64,000 nucleotides of DNA from Chelativorans sp. J32 (GTDB lineage: Bacteria; Pseudomonadota; Alphaproteobacteria; Rhizobiales; Rhizobiaceae). The number at the start of each line of letters is the position of its first letter. Position 1 is the stretch's first letter. The DNA lies in NCBI RefSeq assembly GCF_000518985.1, contig NZ_JAEQ01000009.1:1-64000 (forward strand). Reading direction: 5' to 3'. The translations under genes were made by a program, and so were the position numbers. The notes beneath the pieces were generated by a model. It was given only the letters and a program-made list of their open reading frames with translations, did no database searches and had not been told where the DNA came from. Below are positions 18,278-27,158 of the stretch, in pieces.

Positions 18278-19783
18278 TCAGTTGATCTTCACGCCCTGCA
18301 GACGGACCAGGCCGTCCGGATAAAGTGCGAAGCCATCGACATTGGCCCGCGTGGCCGCGAAGAGCTGGCGGTGCCACAGCGAAAGATCCGGCCGGTCATG
18401 GTCCTTGATGTCCATGGCCTGCTTGTAGAGTTCCTTGCGCTTGGCGGGATCGAGCTCGGCGCGCGCCGCCTTCAGCAGTTCGTCCACCTGCTCGTTGCAA
18501 TACCCCATGCGGTTGTTGGGAGCGCCGCAGACATAGAAATTGTAGGTGTTGCCGTCGGGGTCGACGCGGCCGCTCCAGAAGGAGATATAGGCCTCGAAGT
18601 TGCCCTGGCGCGCCGCCTCGAGCTGCGTCACGTTCTCGGTCGTGTTGATGACCATGTTGATGCCGGCTTCCGCCATCATGGCCTGCATGACCTGAGCCGG
18701 CACCTGGAAGTCGCGGTCCGGACGGACGAGCATTTCGAACGTGAAGTTCTCCTGGCCCGCTTCCTTGAGAAGCTGCTTGGCCCGCTCCACGTCGCGCTTT
18801 GGCGTGGGCCTGCTCTCGTCATAGAAATAGCTGCCGGGCGCGATCGACTGACCGCCGGGCGCGTAAAGCCCCTCGAAAGCGACATTCACCAGCGCCTCGC
18901 GATCCAACGAAAGATCTATCGCCTCGCGAATGCGCTGGTCCTTCATCTTCTCCGAGCGCGGGCCATTGCCGACATTGAATTGCATATAGCCGTAGCCGAT
19001 ATCGGGAGCCTTCGCGAGCTTGAGCGTGCTGTCGCTCTCGACGCGTTTCACATCGGTCGGAGAAAGCCGCTCGATGATCTCGAACTCGCCCGACTGCAGG
19101 TTCGAGAGCCTGACGGTGGGATCGTTGACGGCGAGCATCTCGACTCGGTCGATGTGGATGTTCTCGGCGTCCCAATATTCAGGGAATTTCTCGAAGATGA
19201 TCCGGCCTTGAGGCACCCTGCTCACGAATTTGAACGGTCCGGCACAGGTGGGCTTGGTCCCGAAATCGGCGCCCAGTTCCTTGGCAACCTTGGGCGAAAC
19301 CATCATGCCCGCGCGGTCTGCAAGGATGGAGATCAGCGGTGCCGACGGCTCGGCAAGGTTGATGCGCAATGTGACCGGATCCACGACCTCGATAGACGTG
19401 ATGCCTTCCAGTTCGGCTCGGCGGAACGAGCCCTCGATGGTCATGTTGCGCTCGAAATTGTACTTCACGGCCTCGGAGTCGAGCGGCTCGCCATCGTGGA
19501 AAACCAGGTTGGGACGCAGCTTCAGCGTCAGCTGTTTGCCGTCCGGCGACCATTCATAGGATTCGGCCAGCCGAGGCACGATTTTCAGGTCAGATGTGAT
19601 GTCGAAGAGTTTTTCACAGAAAGTCGTCAGCACCAATCGGGTGACGAAGGCCTGGCTGAGCGCCGGGTCGATCGAGTCGGGGTCGTCGTTAAGCCCGATC
19701 CGCACTACGGTTTGCGCAGAGGCCATGCCTCCGCCGAGCAGCAGCGCTGCCGCTGTCAATGTGGCTGCAAGTTTGTAACGCAT
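18278..19783 (-). CDS. ABC transporter substrate-binding protein, family 5 (second importer)
   Basis: A 501-residue periplasmic protein. The signal peptide is residues 1-24 (KLAATLTAAALLLGGGMASAQ). The mature part shows the SBP_bac_5 pattern: NDDPDSIDPALSQAFVTRLV, LVFHDGEPLDSEAVKYNFER, CAGPFKFVSRVPQGRIIFEK and KDQRIREAIDLSLDREALV. The ATG at 19783 has GGAGG 5 bases upstream; a GTG two codons earlier is also in frame. It differs clearly from the first binding protein, so the two importers probably take different ligands. A 195-base gap without a gene separates it from the upstream ATPase gene and may hold its own promoter. Confidence 0.92.
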   Translation of the reverse strand: MRYKLAATLTAAALLLGGGMASAQTVVRIGLNDDPDSIDPALSQAFVTRLVLTTFCEKLFDITSDLKIVPRLAESYEWSPDGKQLTLKLRPNLVFHDGEPLDSEAVKYNFERNMTIEGSFRRAELEGITSIEVVDPVTLRINLAEPSAPLISILADRAGMMVSPKVAKELGADFGTKPTCAGPFKFVSRVPQGRIIFEKFPEYWDAENIHIDRVEMLAVNDPTVRLSNLQSGEFEIIERLSPTDVKRVESDSTLKLAKAPDIGYGYMQFNVGNGPRSEKMKDQRIREAIDLSLDREALVNVAFEGLYAPGGQSIAPGSYFYDESRPTPKRDVERAKQLLKEAGQENFTFEMLVRPDRDFQVPAQVMQAMMAEAGINMVINTTENVTQLEAARQGNFEAYISFWSGRVDPDGNTYNFYVCGAPNNRMGYCNEQVDELLKAARAELDPAKRKELYKQAMDIKDHDRPDLSLWHRQLFAATRANVDGFALYPDGLVRLQGVKIN

Positions 19784-19978
19784 TTCCACCTCCGGAAATT
19801 TTTCTTTGTTCCATTGCGTCCATCGTCATGCCCAGAACGGGTACGAGCCCACTCCGTCTCTCGACCGGCTTGGAGCGGTTCGGCCCACCTGAGATGCGGT
19901 GGACCGCCGGTTGAGAAGTCATTTCCGCGCACGCGCTATGCGCCGCCTCCTTAAGTTCCGCCGCCGCACGGCCGCGCT

Positions 19979-21070
19979 TCATCCTGACCGCGACCCATAC
20001 GAGCGCACCGCGGCTCCGTCCGCGAACCGGGCCTGAAGCCGTTCCAGGCGTCCACCGGGATCGCCAGGCACGTGGGTCGCGTGATCCCAAGACGGGAGCT
20101 CCTGCCAACGGTGGCAAGCCACCAGCCCCTCTCCCGTCGGTACAAGCTTCGGCGCCTCAACCCGGCAGCGATCAAGCGCGAACGGGCAACGCGGGTGGAA
20201 ATGGCAGCCCTTGGGCGGCGTCAGCGGATTTGGTATGTCTCCTTTGAGCACCGTGCGATGCGGCCGGCGCGTTGCGCTCGGCACCGGCACCACATCGAGC
20301 AGCGCCCGCGTGTAGGGATGCCGCGGATGCTCGAAGATACTCTCTGCCTCTCCCATTTCGACGATACGGCCGAGATACATGACCGCCACACGATCGGCCA
20401 TGTGCCGCACCACCGTAAGGTCGTGCGAGATGAAGAGATAGCTCAGCCCGAATTCCACCTGAATGTCTTCGAGCAGATTGACGATCTGCGCCTGCACGGA
20501 GACGTCGAGGGCAGATACCGCTTCGTCGCAGACGATGACTTGCGGATTGACCGCAAGCGCCCGCGCAATGCCGATGCGCTGGCGTTGCCCGCCCGAAAAC
20601 TCGTGCGGATACCGCTTGGCGCTGGAGGCGGGTAGGCCGACGGTCTCCAGGAGTTCACCAACGCGCTGCTTTGCGGAGGACCCCCGGGCGATGCCATGGA
20701 TCCGCAGAAGGTCCGCCAGCGTATCCTGCACCGTCATCCGGGGGTTTAGTGAGCCGTAGGGATCCTGAAAGATCATCTGTATCTTGCGGCGGTAAGGGAG
20801 TAGCGCCCTCCCCTTCTTCTCCGTCAGCTCCTCGCCTTCCAGACGGATACTGCCGCTCGTCGGTTCAATGAGCCGCATCAACAGGCGTCCAAGCGTCGAT
20901 TTTCCGCAGCCGCTCTCGCCAACGACGGCTAGCGTTTCCCGCGCATCTACATGAAACGACACGCCGTCGACGGCATGGACCTCCTGTTGCGAGCGTGCGA
21001 ACGGTCCGCCGAGATGGAAGGTTTTGACGAGGTCCTTGGCCTCAAGCAGCGGTGCGGCGGAAGTGCTCAT
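19979..21070 (-). CDS. ABC transporter ATP-binding protein, DppF type (second importer)
   Basis: A 363-residue ATPase with Walker A GESGCGKS near residue 54, Q-loop FQDPYGSLNPRM, signature FSGGQRQRIGIARAL, Walker B VIVCDEAVSALD and the H-loop ISHDL. Walker B has DEAVSALD where DEPTSALD is usual, a common variant in this subfamily. The C-terminal extension has the cysteine-rich CHFHPRCPFALDRC, followed by about 40 extra, low-conservation residues. It overlaps the upstream DppD-type gene by 4 bases. Confidence 0.92.
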   Translation of the reverse strand: MSTSAAPLLEAKDLVKTFHLGGPFARSQQEVHAVDGVSFHVDARETLAVVGESGCGKSTLGRLLMRLIEPTSGSIRLEGEELTEKKGRALLPYRRKIQMIFQDPYGSLNPRMTVQDTLADLLRIHGIARGSSAKQRVGELLETVGLPASSAKRYPHEFSGGQRQRIGIARALAVNPQVIVCDEAVSALDVSVQAQIVNLLEDIQVEFGLSYLFISHDLTVVRHMADRVAVMYLGRIVEMGEAESIFEHPRHPYTRALLDVVPVPSATRRPHRTVLKGDIPNPLTPPKGCHFHPRCPFALDRCRVEAPKLVPTGEGLVACHRWQELPSWDHATHVPGDPGGRLERLQARFADGAAVRSYGSRSG

Positions 21071-22125
21071 AAGACCTGATCCAATGGGGCGCGGTAGCAG
21101 GCCGTAGAGTGTTGCGGCTCAACGGCGATGAGGGGCGGCTCCGTGCCACAGCAGATTTCAGGCACCATGAAGGGGCAGCGCGGCGCGAAAGGGCATCCAG
21201 GTGGCAATGAAAGAAGGTCTGGAACGCGGCCCTTGATCGACACCAACCGCGATTTTCCGCGCGTGGGGATCGCCCCAAGGAGGCCGATCGTATAGGGATG
21301 CTCCGGCTTCTCGAAAAGCTGCGCAGCCTTCGCCTGTTCGACGATCCGCCCCGCATACATCACGGCAATATCGTCCGCGATTTCGGAGATGACACCGAGA
21401 TTGTGGGAGATCAGCATGATCGACATGCCGTATTCGCCCTGGAGCATGCGCAGGAGTTCCAGGATTTGCGCCTGCACCGTCACGTCGAGCGCTGTTGTCG
21501 GCTCGTCGGCGATCAGCATGCGCGGCCGGCAGGCAAGCGCGATCGCAATCATGACTCGCTGGCGCATGCCGCCCGACAGCCTGTGCGGATACTCGTCCAG
21601 GCGCCGTTCGGGAGCAGCGATCTGAACTTCTTGCAGAAGCTCCAGTGCCCGTGCCCGGGCAACACGCGCCGGGACGTTCTCATGCGTTCGCACGACCTCC
21701 GCAATCTGGTCGCCGATCGTGAAGGCGGGATTGAGCGAGCTCATCGGCTCTTGGAAGATCATCGCGATCTCGTTGCCGCAGAGCTTGCGCATCTCCTCCG
21801 GCCGTAGTTTCCGCAGATCTCGCCCGGCGAAATGAACCTCGCCTTCGACGATGGTGCCCGGAGGTGGCGGAAGAAGGCCCATGAGAGCGAGCGACGTCAC
21901 GCTTTTGCCCGAACCGGATTCACCAACAATGCCGAGGCACTGTCCAGGCAGCACATCGAAGCTCACCCCTCGGACGGCCGGGAAAAAGCCATCTTCGGTG
22001 GCAAAGGAGACACGCAGGTTCCTCACCGACATCAACGGATCGCCCGGCCGCTCCTCCGCCGCCGCTCCGGCAAGGTTCTCCAGGGGCAGGCTCATCGGCG
22101 GGTTCCGGAACGTCTCGTTTCGCAT
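21067..22125 (-). CDS. ABC transporter ATP-binding protein, DppD type (second importer)
   Basis: A 352-residue ATPase: Walker A GESGSGKS near residue 64, Q-loop [12 protein letters not shown], signature [15 protein letters not shown], Walker [14 protein letters not shown]-loop ISHNLG, and the oligo_HPY C-terminus with [21 protein letters not shown] 8 bases upstream supports the ATG at 22125 over an internal ATG ten codons later. The gene starts 21 bases after the acyl-CoA synthetase stop, placing CoA ligation and uptake in one transcript. Confidence 0.92.
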   Translation of the reverse strand: MRNETFRNPPMSLPLENLAGAAAEERPGDPLMSVRNLRVSFATEDGFFPAVRGVSFDVLPGQCLGIVGESGSGKSVTSLALMGLLPPPPGTIVEGEVHFAGRDLRKLRPEEMRKLCGNEIAMIFQEPMSSLNPAFTIGDQIAEVVRTHENVPARVARARALELLQEVQIAAPERRLDEYPHRLSGGMRQRVMIAIALACRPRMLIADEPTTALDVTVQAQILELLRMLQGEYGMSIMLISHNLGVISEIADDIAVMYAGRIVEQAKAAQLFEKPEHPYTIGLLGAIPTRGKSRLVSIKGRVPDLLSLPPGCPFAPRCPFMVPEICCGTEPPLIAVEPQHSTACYRAPLDQVL

Positions 22126-22146
22126 CCGGCTATCTCCAGCTTCGGC

Positions 22147-24294
22147 TCAGTCTGAGGCAAGCGTTGCCCGGCCGTCGACGGCGACCGCTCCTTCGCCCTT
22201 GGCGCGAGCGATGAGAGGATTGACTTCAAGATCGACGAGCCGCGGGCCGAGATCGGCCGCAAGCCAGCTCACGCGCACCAGGACATCGGCGATAGCCTCG
22301 ATGTCGGCGAGGGGCCGGCCGCGCGCGCCCTTGAGCAGCGGCGACATGCGAAGCTCATCCAGCATCTGCAGCGCGCGGCAGTGGCTTACCGGCGCGATGG
22401 AGACGACCACGTCCTTGAGGACTTCGACGGCAACGCCCCCCATCCCGACCAACACGATGGGGCCGAATTGCGGGTCGCGGCGCACGCCGATAAAGATCTC
22501 CGCCTCGCCGGAGATCATCTCCTGGACTGAAAATCCCTCAAGGCGAGCCTGCGGAACCTCTCGCCCGATCCGCTCCGTCATGGCTTCAGCCGCGGCCCGT
22601 ATCTCTTCGGCGCTCCCGAGCCCAACGCGCACGCCGCCGACATCGCTCTTGTGCACGATATCGGGGGAGACCACCTTCAGCACCACGGGAAAGTCAAAAT
22701 TGGATGCCGCATCGGCAGCGCCATCCGGGGAGGCGGCGAGTGTTTCCCGCGCCACTTTCACCCCGTAGGAGGAAAGCAGTGCCTTCACCTTGCTCTCGGT
22801 GTGGTACCCTGCTCCGAGCTTGGCAAGCTCAGCTGCTGCCGGAAGATCCGTCGGCCGCGAGGCAGGTTCCGTCACGCGCTCCAGCGCCCGGTCATAGTCG
22901 GCGATCAGCTTGAGCGCCCTCAACCCATCCTCGAAATTTTCGAGATAGACGATCCCTTCCTTACGCACCTCTTCCTTCGGCTTGAGCGCAGCGGCACCAG
23001 CGGCAAAGGTCACGATGAAAGGCTTTCCGCTTTCCGTTCCTGCCTTCGCTATCAAGCGCGAGCGATTGGCGTAATCGGGCATGGACGTCAGAGCAGCAAT
23101 TCCGTAGCCGACATCCGCGTCGTCCATGACGATCTTGGTGATCGTGCCGTCGATCTCGACCGTTTCAGGCACGATGCGGCCACCAAAATCTATCGGATTG
23201 TGGGCCTGCGCCGGCAGGAGCATCTTTTCGACTTCCGCTCTTGTCTCTGGAGCGAACCGGGCAAGCCGAAGGCCTTCTTCCGAAAGCCGGTCACTGGCGA
23301 TCCCAGCGCTGCCGCCGGAAGAAGAGACCACCACCACGCCTTGGCCTCCGCGCCTCCTGCGCATCGAAATATAATGTGCGGCGCGGATCATATCGTCCGG
23401 ACTGCCTGCCTCGACCACTCCATACTGGCGGCATACGGCGGCAAAGGCTTCATGCGATCCCGCCAAACTTGCCGTATGCGATTGTGCGGCGATGACGCCG
23501 GCCTCGGTGCGCCCGGTCTTCACTACAAAGAGCGGCTTGCCGACCGCCTGGCAGCGCGCTGCCGCCCTCCTGAACCGCTCCCCGTCCACCAGCCCCTCGA
23601 TATAGAGGCAGATTGCGGAGGTCTTCTCGTCCTCGATCATGTATTCGAGGAAATCGCAGATCTCGAGGTCGCTCTGATTGCCGACCGAAACGCCATAGCG
23701 CAGGCCGATGCCGTCGGTTTTGGCGCGGTCGAAGATCGATACCATCAACGCGCCGCTCTGACTGACGAGGCCGATCGAGCCGTCACCAAGCGTGTCCGTG
23801 TTGAGCACGACAGAGGAGCAGAGCGCCATCTGGTGATGGGGCACGATCAGGCCCATGCAGTTCGGACCGATGATGCGCATGCCGGTCCGGTGCGAGATGC
23901 GCACGATCTCTTGCTGGCGCTCGACGCCCTCCGGATCGCCGGATTCGGCAAAGCCGTTCGTTATTATGACGCTGCAGCCCACGCCCGCATCCGCCGCTTC
24001 GCGCAGGGAATCGAGGAGCGTCTCCGTCGGGACGGCCATAATCGCCACGTCGGGAGCCGAAGGCACCGCGCCGATCGTCGGATAGGCCTTGCGTTCCGCC
24101 ACGGTGTCGCGCTTCAGATTGATGGGATAGATATCGCCGGCAAAGCCGTGCCGCGTAAGGAAGTGCATGATGCGGCCGCCGAACTTCGCCACACTGTCGG
24201 AGGCGCCGAGCACGGCCACGCTCTGCGGGTGCAGTATCCTGTCGATGGAAATGCGCGACACCGCAGGCTCACCGGTAGAAAAGATCTGGTTCAT
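22147..24294 (-). CDS. ADP-forming acyl-CoA synthetase (acetate-CoA ligase family)
   Basis: A 715-residue fused-subunit enzyme. The N-terminal CoA-binding Rossmann domain (HPQSVAVLGASD, GRIMHFLTRHGF) is followed by ligase-CoA domains with the conserved active-site segment IAAQSHTASLAGSHEAF, and the C-terminal third is an ATP-grasp domain (FPVVLKVVSPDIVHKSDVGG). Enzymes of this family interconvert acyl-CoA plus ADP with acid, CoA and ATP. The ATG at 24294 is preferred because GGGG precedes it by 6 bases; an upstream GTG has none. Acids released from the imported compound are the likely substrate, by position. Confidence 0.88.
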   Translation of the reverse strand: MNQIFSTGEPAVSRISIDRILHPQSVAVLGASDSVAKFGGRIMHFLTRHGFAGDIYPINLKRDTVAERKAYPTIGAVPSAPDVAIMAVPTETLLDSLREAADAGVGCSVIITNGFAESGDPEGVERQQEIVRISHRTGMRIIGPNCMGLIVPHHQMALCSSVVLNTDTLGDGSIGLVSQSGALMVSIFDRAKTDGIGLRYGVSVGNQSDLEICDFLEYMIEDEKTSAICLYIEGLVDGERFRRAAARCQAVGKPLFVVKTGRTEAGVIAAQSHTASLAGSHEAFAAVCRQYGVVEAGSPDDMIRAAHYISMRRRRGGQGVVVVSSSGGSAGIASDRLSEEGLRLARFAPETRAEVEKMLLPAQAHNPIDFGGRIVPETVEIDGTITKIVMDDADVGYGIAALTSMPDYANRSRLIAKAGTESGKPFIVTFAAGAAALKPKEEVRKEGIVYLENFEDGLRALKLIADYDRALERVTEPASRPTDLPAAAELAKLGAGYHTESKVKALLSSYGVKVARETLAASPDGAADAASNFDFPVVLKVVSPDIVHKSDVGGVRVGLGSAEEIRAAAEAMTERIGREVPQARLEGFSVQEMISGEAEIFIGVRRDPQFGPIVLVGMGGVAVEVLKDVVVSIAPVSHCRALQMLDELRMSPLLKGARGRPLADIEAIADVLVRVSWLAADLGPRLVDLEVNPLIARAKGEGAVAVDGRATLASD

Positions 24295-24414
24295 TGCCAA
24301 CCCCACTGAATCCCGTAACGGCGCCACATTTTCGAGCGATAGGGAGAGCTCAGGCGTTCCCGCAACCTGCCCCTCATGCTGGAATGCAGGACATGGGAGC
24401 CGGGCAGCACGATC

Positions 24415-25194
24415 TCAGGTCCCCGTGAAGACAGGCGCCCTCTTCTCGGCAAAAGCGCGTCGGCCCTCTTTGTAGTCTTCGGATGCGGAACTGATCTCCG
24501 ACCAGCGCAGCTCGGCGATGCGTGCTGCCGCAGGCGAGTCCCAATATTGCGCCCGCACCGTTTCCTTGATCGAGCGGAAGACGATGGGCGAACCGGAAGC
24601 GAGCCGCTTGGTCACGCGATCAACCTCCGCGTCGAAAGCTTCGTCGGAGGTCACGCTCGTGACCAGCCCGAGGCTGGCAGCGCCCTCGGCATCGATGTCA
24701 TCGCCGACCATCAGCATGTCCATGCAGCGGTTGCGGCCGATATAGTGGACGAGCCGCGTGAGGCTCATACCCCAGGACGGCACCACGCCCACATAGGCGT
24801 CCGCGGTCCTGAACTTGGCGGTGGAGGATGCAAGCCGCACGTCACAGGCCATGGCGATGGCAAAGCCGCCTCCGATGCACCATCCTCGGATCGCGGCGAC
24901 GACGGGCTTGGGATGCAATTCTATCCTATCGAGCAGCGCCCGGCCAAGCTCGCGAAACTTCACCGGTAGGTCACCGGCCGCGCTGGTGGCTTTCAGATCG
25001 GCCCCTGCAGAAAAAGCCCGCTCGCCTGCTCCCGTGAGCAGTATACAGCGTGTCTCCTCGCGTTTCGCAAGGACCTCAAAGAGGTGCAGAAGTTCGTCGA
25101 GAAGCTCCGGCGAAACGGCATTCATAGGCGGCCGATCGATGACGATCTTCGACACGCCATCGCCATGGTCCACCCTCAGATTTCGATATTCCAT
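24415..25194 (-). CDS. Crotonase-fold protein without the hydratase glutamates
   Basis: A 259-residue enoyl-CoA hydratase/isomerase-family protein. The oxyanion-hole segments are present (FSAGADLKA, GWCIGGGFAIAMACDVRLA). Where hydratases have the two catalytic glutamates, in GGGxE and PE, this protein has Ala (GGGFAIA) and Asp (TADAYVG). It is therefore unlikely to be a standard hydratase and may be an isomerase, hydrolase or decarboxylase-type crotonase. GGGGGA 8 bases upstream supports the ATG. It heads the long minus-strand operon with the acyl-CoA synthetase and faces another crotonase gene across a 203-base gap. Confidence 0.87.
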   Translation of the reverse strand: MEYRNLRVDHGDGVSKIVIDRPPMNAVSPELLDELLHLFEVLAKREETRCILLTGAGERAFSAGADLKATSAAGDLPVKFRELGRALLDRIELHPKPVVAAIRGWCIGGGFAIAMACDVRLASSTAKFRTADAYVGVVPSWGMSLTRLVHYIGRNRCMDMLMVGDDIDAEGAASLGLVTSVTSDEAFDAEVDRVTKRLASGSPIVFRSIKETVRAQYWDSPAAARIAELRWSEISSASEDYKEGRRAFAEKRAPVFTGT

Positions 25195-25397
25195 CCACGA
25201 GTTCCCCCTTTTTTTGGAAGCGTAACAGAAGGCCCCGCTCTTGCCAAGTTGCTATAGATAGTATTTTATGAAGAGTAGCAGTCAAGGCTGCGGGTCTCAG
25301 GCTGGAGCGCCCGCGGCTTCTACATCGCCCCCGGTGCCTATCCGATGTCGCATTAAAACAGCGCATCGCATCGGGCAGCCATTGCGGAGGGCTTCGC

Positions 25398-26153
25398 ATG
25401 ATCACCGAGGAACGTAACGGCCAGGTCCTGATCCTGACGCTGGACAACCCAGCAAGGCGTAATGCGCTCGGGATGGATATGCGCGTGAGCCTTCAGGCAG
25501 CCTTGGAGCGCGCGGAGCCCGATCCGGAGGTGCGGGCGGTCGTGATCAGAGGCGCAGGCGACCATTTCTGCGCCGGGGCCGACATTACGGGCATGAATGT
25601 GACGGATGCCGCCGGAGCGCGTGAGCGCTTCCGCATCAGCCACAAGATGGTCCGCACGCTCGTCAAATCCTCAAAGCCAATCGTTGCGGCGATAGAGGGT
25701 TGGTGCGTGGGCGCCGGCATCTCGCTGGCGCTCTGTTGCGACACGATCGTGGCCGCCAGCGACGCCCGTTTCATGGCGGGCTTCGGCAAGGTGGGGCTGA
25801 TGGGCGACTTGGGCATCCTCCATCTCCTTCCCGCCCGCGTCGGCCTGGGCCGAGCAAAGCAGATGGTGCTCTATGGGGAAGCGATGGCTGCGCCTGAAGC
25901 CGAGCGCATCGGCCTGGTCGATCGGCTTGCAGAGCCGGGCAAAGCTTTCGAGGACGCGCTTGCCTGTGCGAAAAAGCTTGAAGCAATGGCCAACCTTCCC
26001 ATTGCCTTCACCAAGGAGTTCTATGCACGTGGCCTCGATGAGAGCCTTGATATCGAGCGCTCCTACCAGCCCACCCTGCTCCTTTCAGAAGACCACAAGG
26101 AAGGCAAGGCAGCCTTCATGGAGAAACGCGCACCACGCTTCAAGGGCCGCTGA
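25398..26153 (+). CDS. Crotonase-fold protein, isomerase/dehalogenase-like active site
   Basis: A 251-residue crotonase with oxyanion-hole motifs HFCAGADITG and GWCVGAGISLALCCD. The first hydratase glutamate is Ser (GAGISLA), the second is absent (FMAGFGKVG), but an Asp occurs in the following loop (GLMGDLG), as in the PaaG-type isomerase and 4-chlorobenzoyl-CoA dehalogenase branches. GGAGG lies 7 bases before the ATG. It is followed after 3 bases by the hydroxyacid dehydrogenase gene. The CoA substrate is not identifiable from sequence. Confidence 0.87.
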   Translation: MITEERNGQVLILTLDNPARRNALGMDMRVSLQAALERAEPDPEVRAVVIRGAGDHFCAGADITGMNVTDAAGARERFRISHKMVRTLVKSSKPIVAAIEGWCVGAGISLALCCDTIVAASDARFMAGFGKVGLMGDLGILHLLPARVGLGRAKQMVLYGEAMAAPEAERIGLVDRLAEPGKAFEDALACAKKLEAMANLPIAFTKEFYARGLDESLDIERSYQPTLLLSEDHKEGKAAFMEKRAPRFKGR

Positions 26154-26156
26154 TTC

Positions 26157-27104
26157 ATGCGCGCCATTCTCCTTGCGAACCGCGGGTCATCAGAGGCGGT
26201 CGCAGCACGCTTGGCAAGCATGCCGGACATCGAACTCTCCATCTGCGGCAAGCCCGAGGATGTCGTCTGGCTCATCAAGGGTGCCGACGCGCTGATCCTG
26301 CAGCAGAGTCTCTATCCCGGGATCGTCGAGCAAGCCGCCTGCGCCAGCCCTGGGCTCCGCTGGATCCAACTCCTGAGTGCTGGCTATGATAGCCTTCTCG
26401 ACAGCCACCTTCCCCAAGGCGCGATCGTCACCAATGCCGGTCCCAGCCTTGCGCCGGCGGTGGCCGACCATGCGCTGGCGCTGCTCCTGTCGCTTACGAG
26501 ACGCATCCCGCAGGCGGTGGTGAGCCAGTCGCGCAGCACCTGGGAGCCGCAATCGCTCCGTGGCTCAGTGACGCTGGAAGGCCGGACCGCGCTCATCGTG
26601 GGCTTCGGGTCCATCGGTCGCGCGATCGCTATCCGCCTGCGAAGCTTCGGCATGATCGTCTTGGGCGTGAACCGCGGCGGCGCTTTGCGTCCCGAAGCCG
26701 ACCGGATCTACCCACTGGCCCAACTGGACGAGGCTCTTCCCACCGCTGACGTCATCATGATCGCTCTTCCGCAGTCGCCCTTGACCTTAGGCCTCTTCAG
26801 CCGCAGCCGCCTCGAGCGCTGCAAGCCGGGAGCCTATCTTGTCAATGTCGGACGCGGGGCGGTTGTCGATCTTGCCGCCTTGGTTCATGCGCTCACCACC
26901 GGCCGACTCGCCGGCGGCGGGCTGGACGTAACCGACCCGGAACCGCTACCGCCCGATCACCCGGCATGGTCCACGCCCGGCCTCCTGATCACTCCTCATA
27001 CCGGTGGAACAGGCGCGCAGAACGCGCTGGCGGATTTCGTCGCGCGCAACATGGAGGCCTTCCTGAGAGGCAGACGGCTGGAAGGCCAAATCGAGATGGC
27101 ATGA
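26157..27104 (+). CDS. D-2-hydroxyacid dehydrogenase (NAD-dependent)
   Basis: A 315-residue oxidoreductase with a Rossmann motif GFGSIGRAIA around residues 148-157. The catalytic triad of the family is visible: Arg in NVGRGAVVD, Glu in DPEPLPPDHP and His in TPHTGG. It interconverts a 2-oxo acid and a D-2-hydroxy acid. Only three bases separate it from the crotonase stop, so they share a transcript. It converges on the aldehyde dehydrogenase gene. Confidence 0.88.
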   Translation: MRAILLANRGSSEAVAARLASMPDIELSICGKPEDVVWLIKGADALILQQSLYPGIVEQAACASPGLRWIQLLSAGYDSLLDSHLPQGAIVTNAGPSLAPAVADHALALLLSLTRRIPQAVVSQSRSTWEPQSLRGSVTLEGRTALIVGFGSIGRAIAIRLRSFGMIVLGVNRGGALRPEADRIYPLAQLDEALPTADVIMIALPQSPLTLGLFSRSRLERCKPGAYLVNVGRGAVVDLAALVHALTTGRLAGGGLDVTDPEPLPPDHPAWSTPGLLITPHTGGTGAQNALADFVARNMEAFLRGRRLEGQIEMA

Positions 27105-27158
27105 GCGAGGACGGTCGCGGGGTATCTCGACCGTACGAACGTCCGTCGATACGCCGGG

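Noticed and set aside
27105-27158. Possible bidirectional terminator between the converging hydroxyacid dehydrogenase and aldehyde dehydrogenase genes
   Set aside because: The stem (GTATC-GAC with GTCGATAC) needs a two-base bulge and there is no T-run on either strand.
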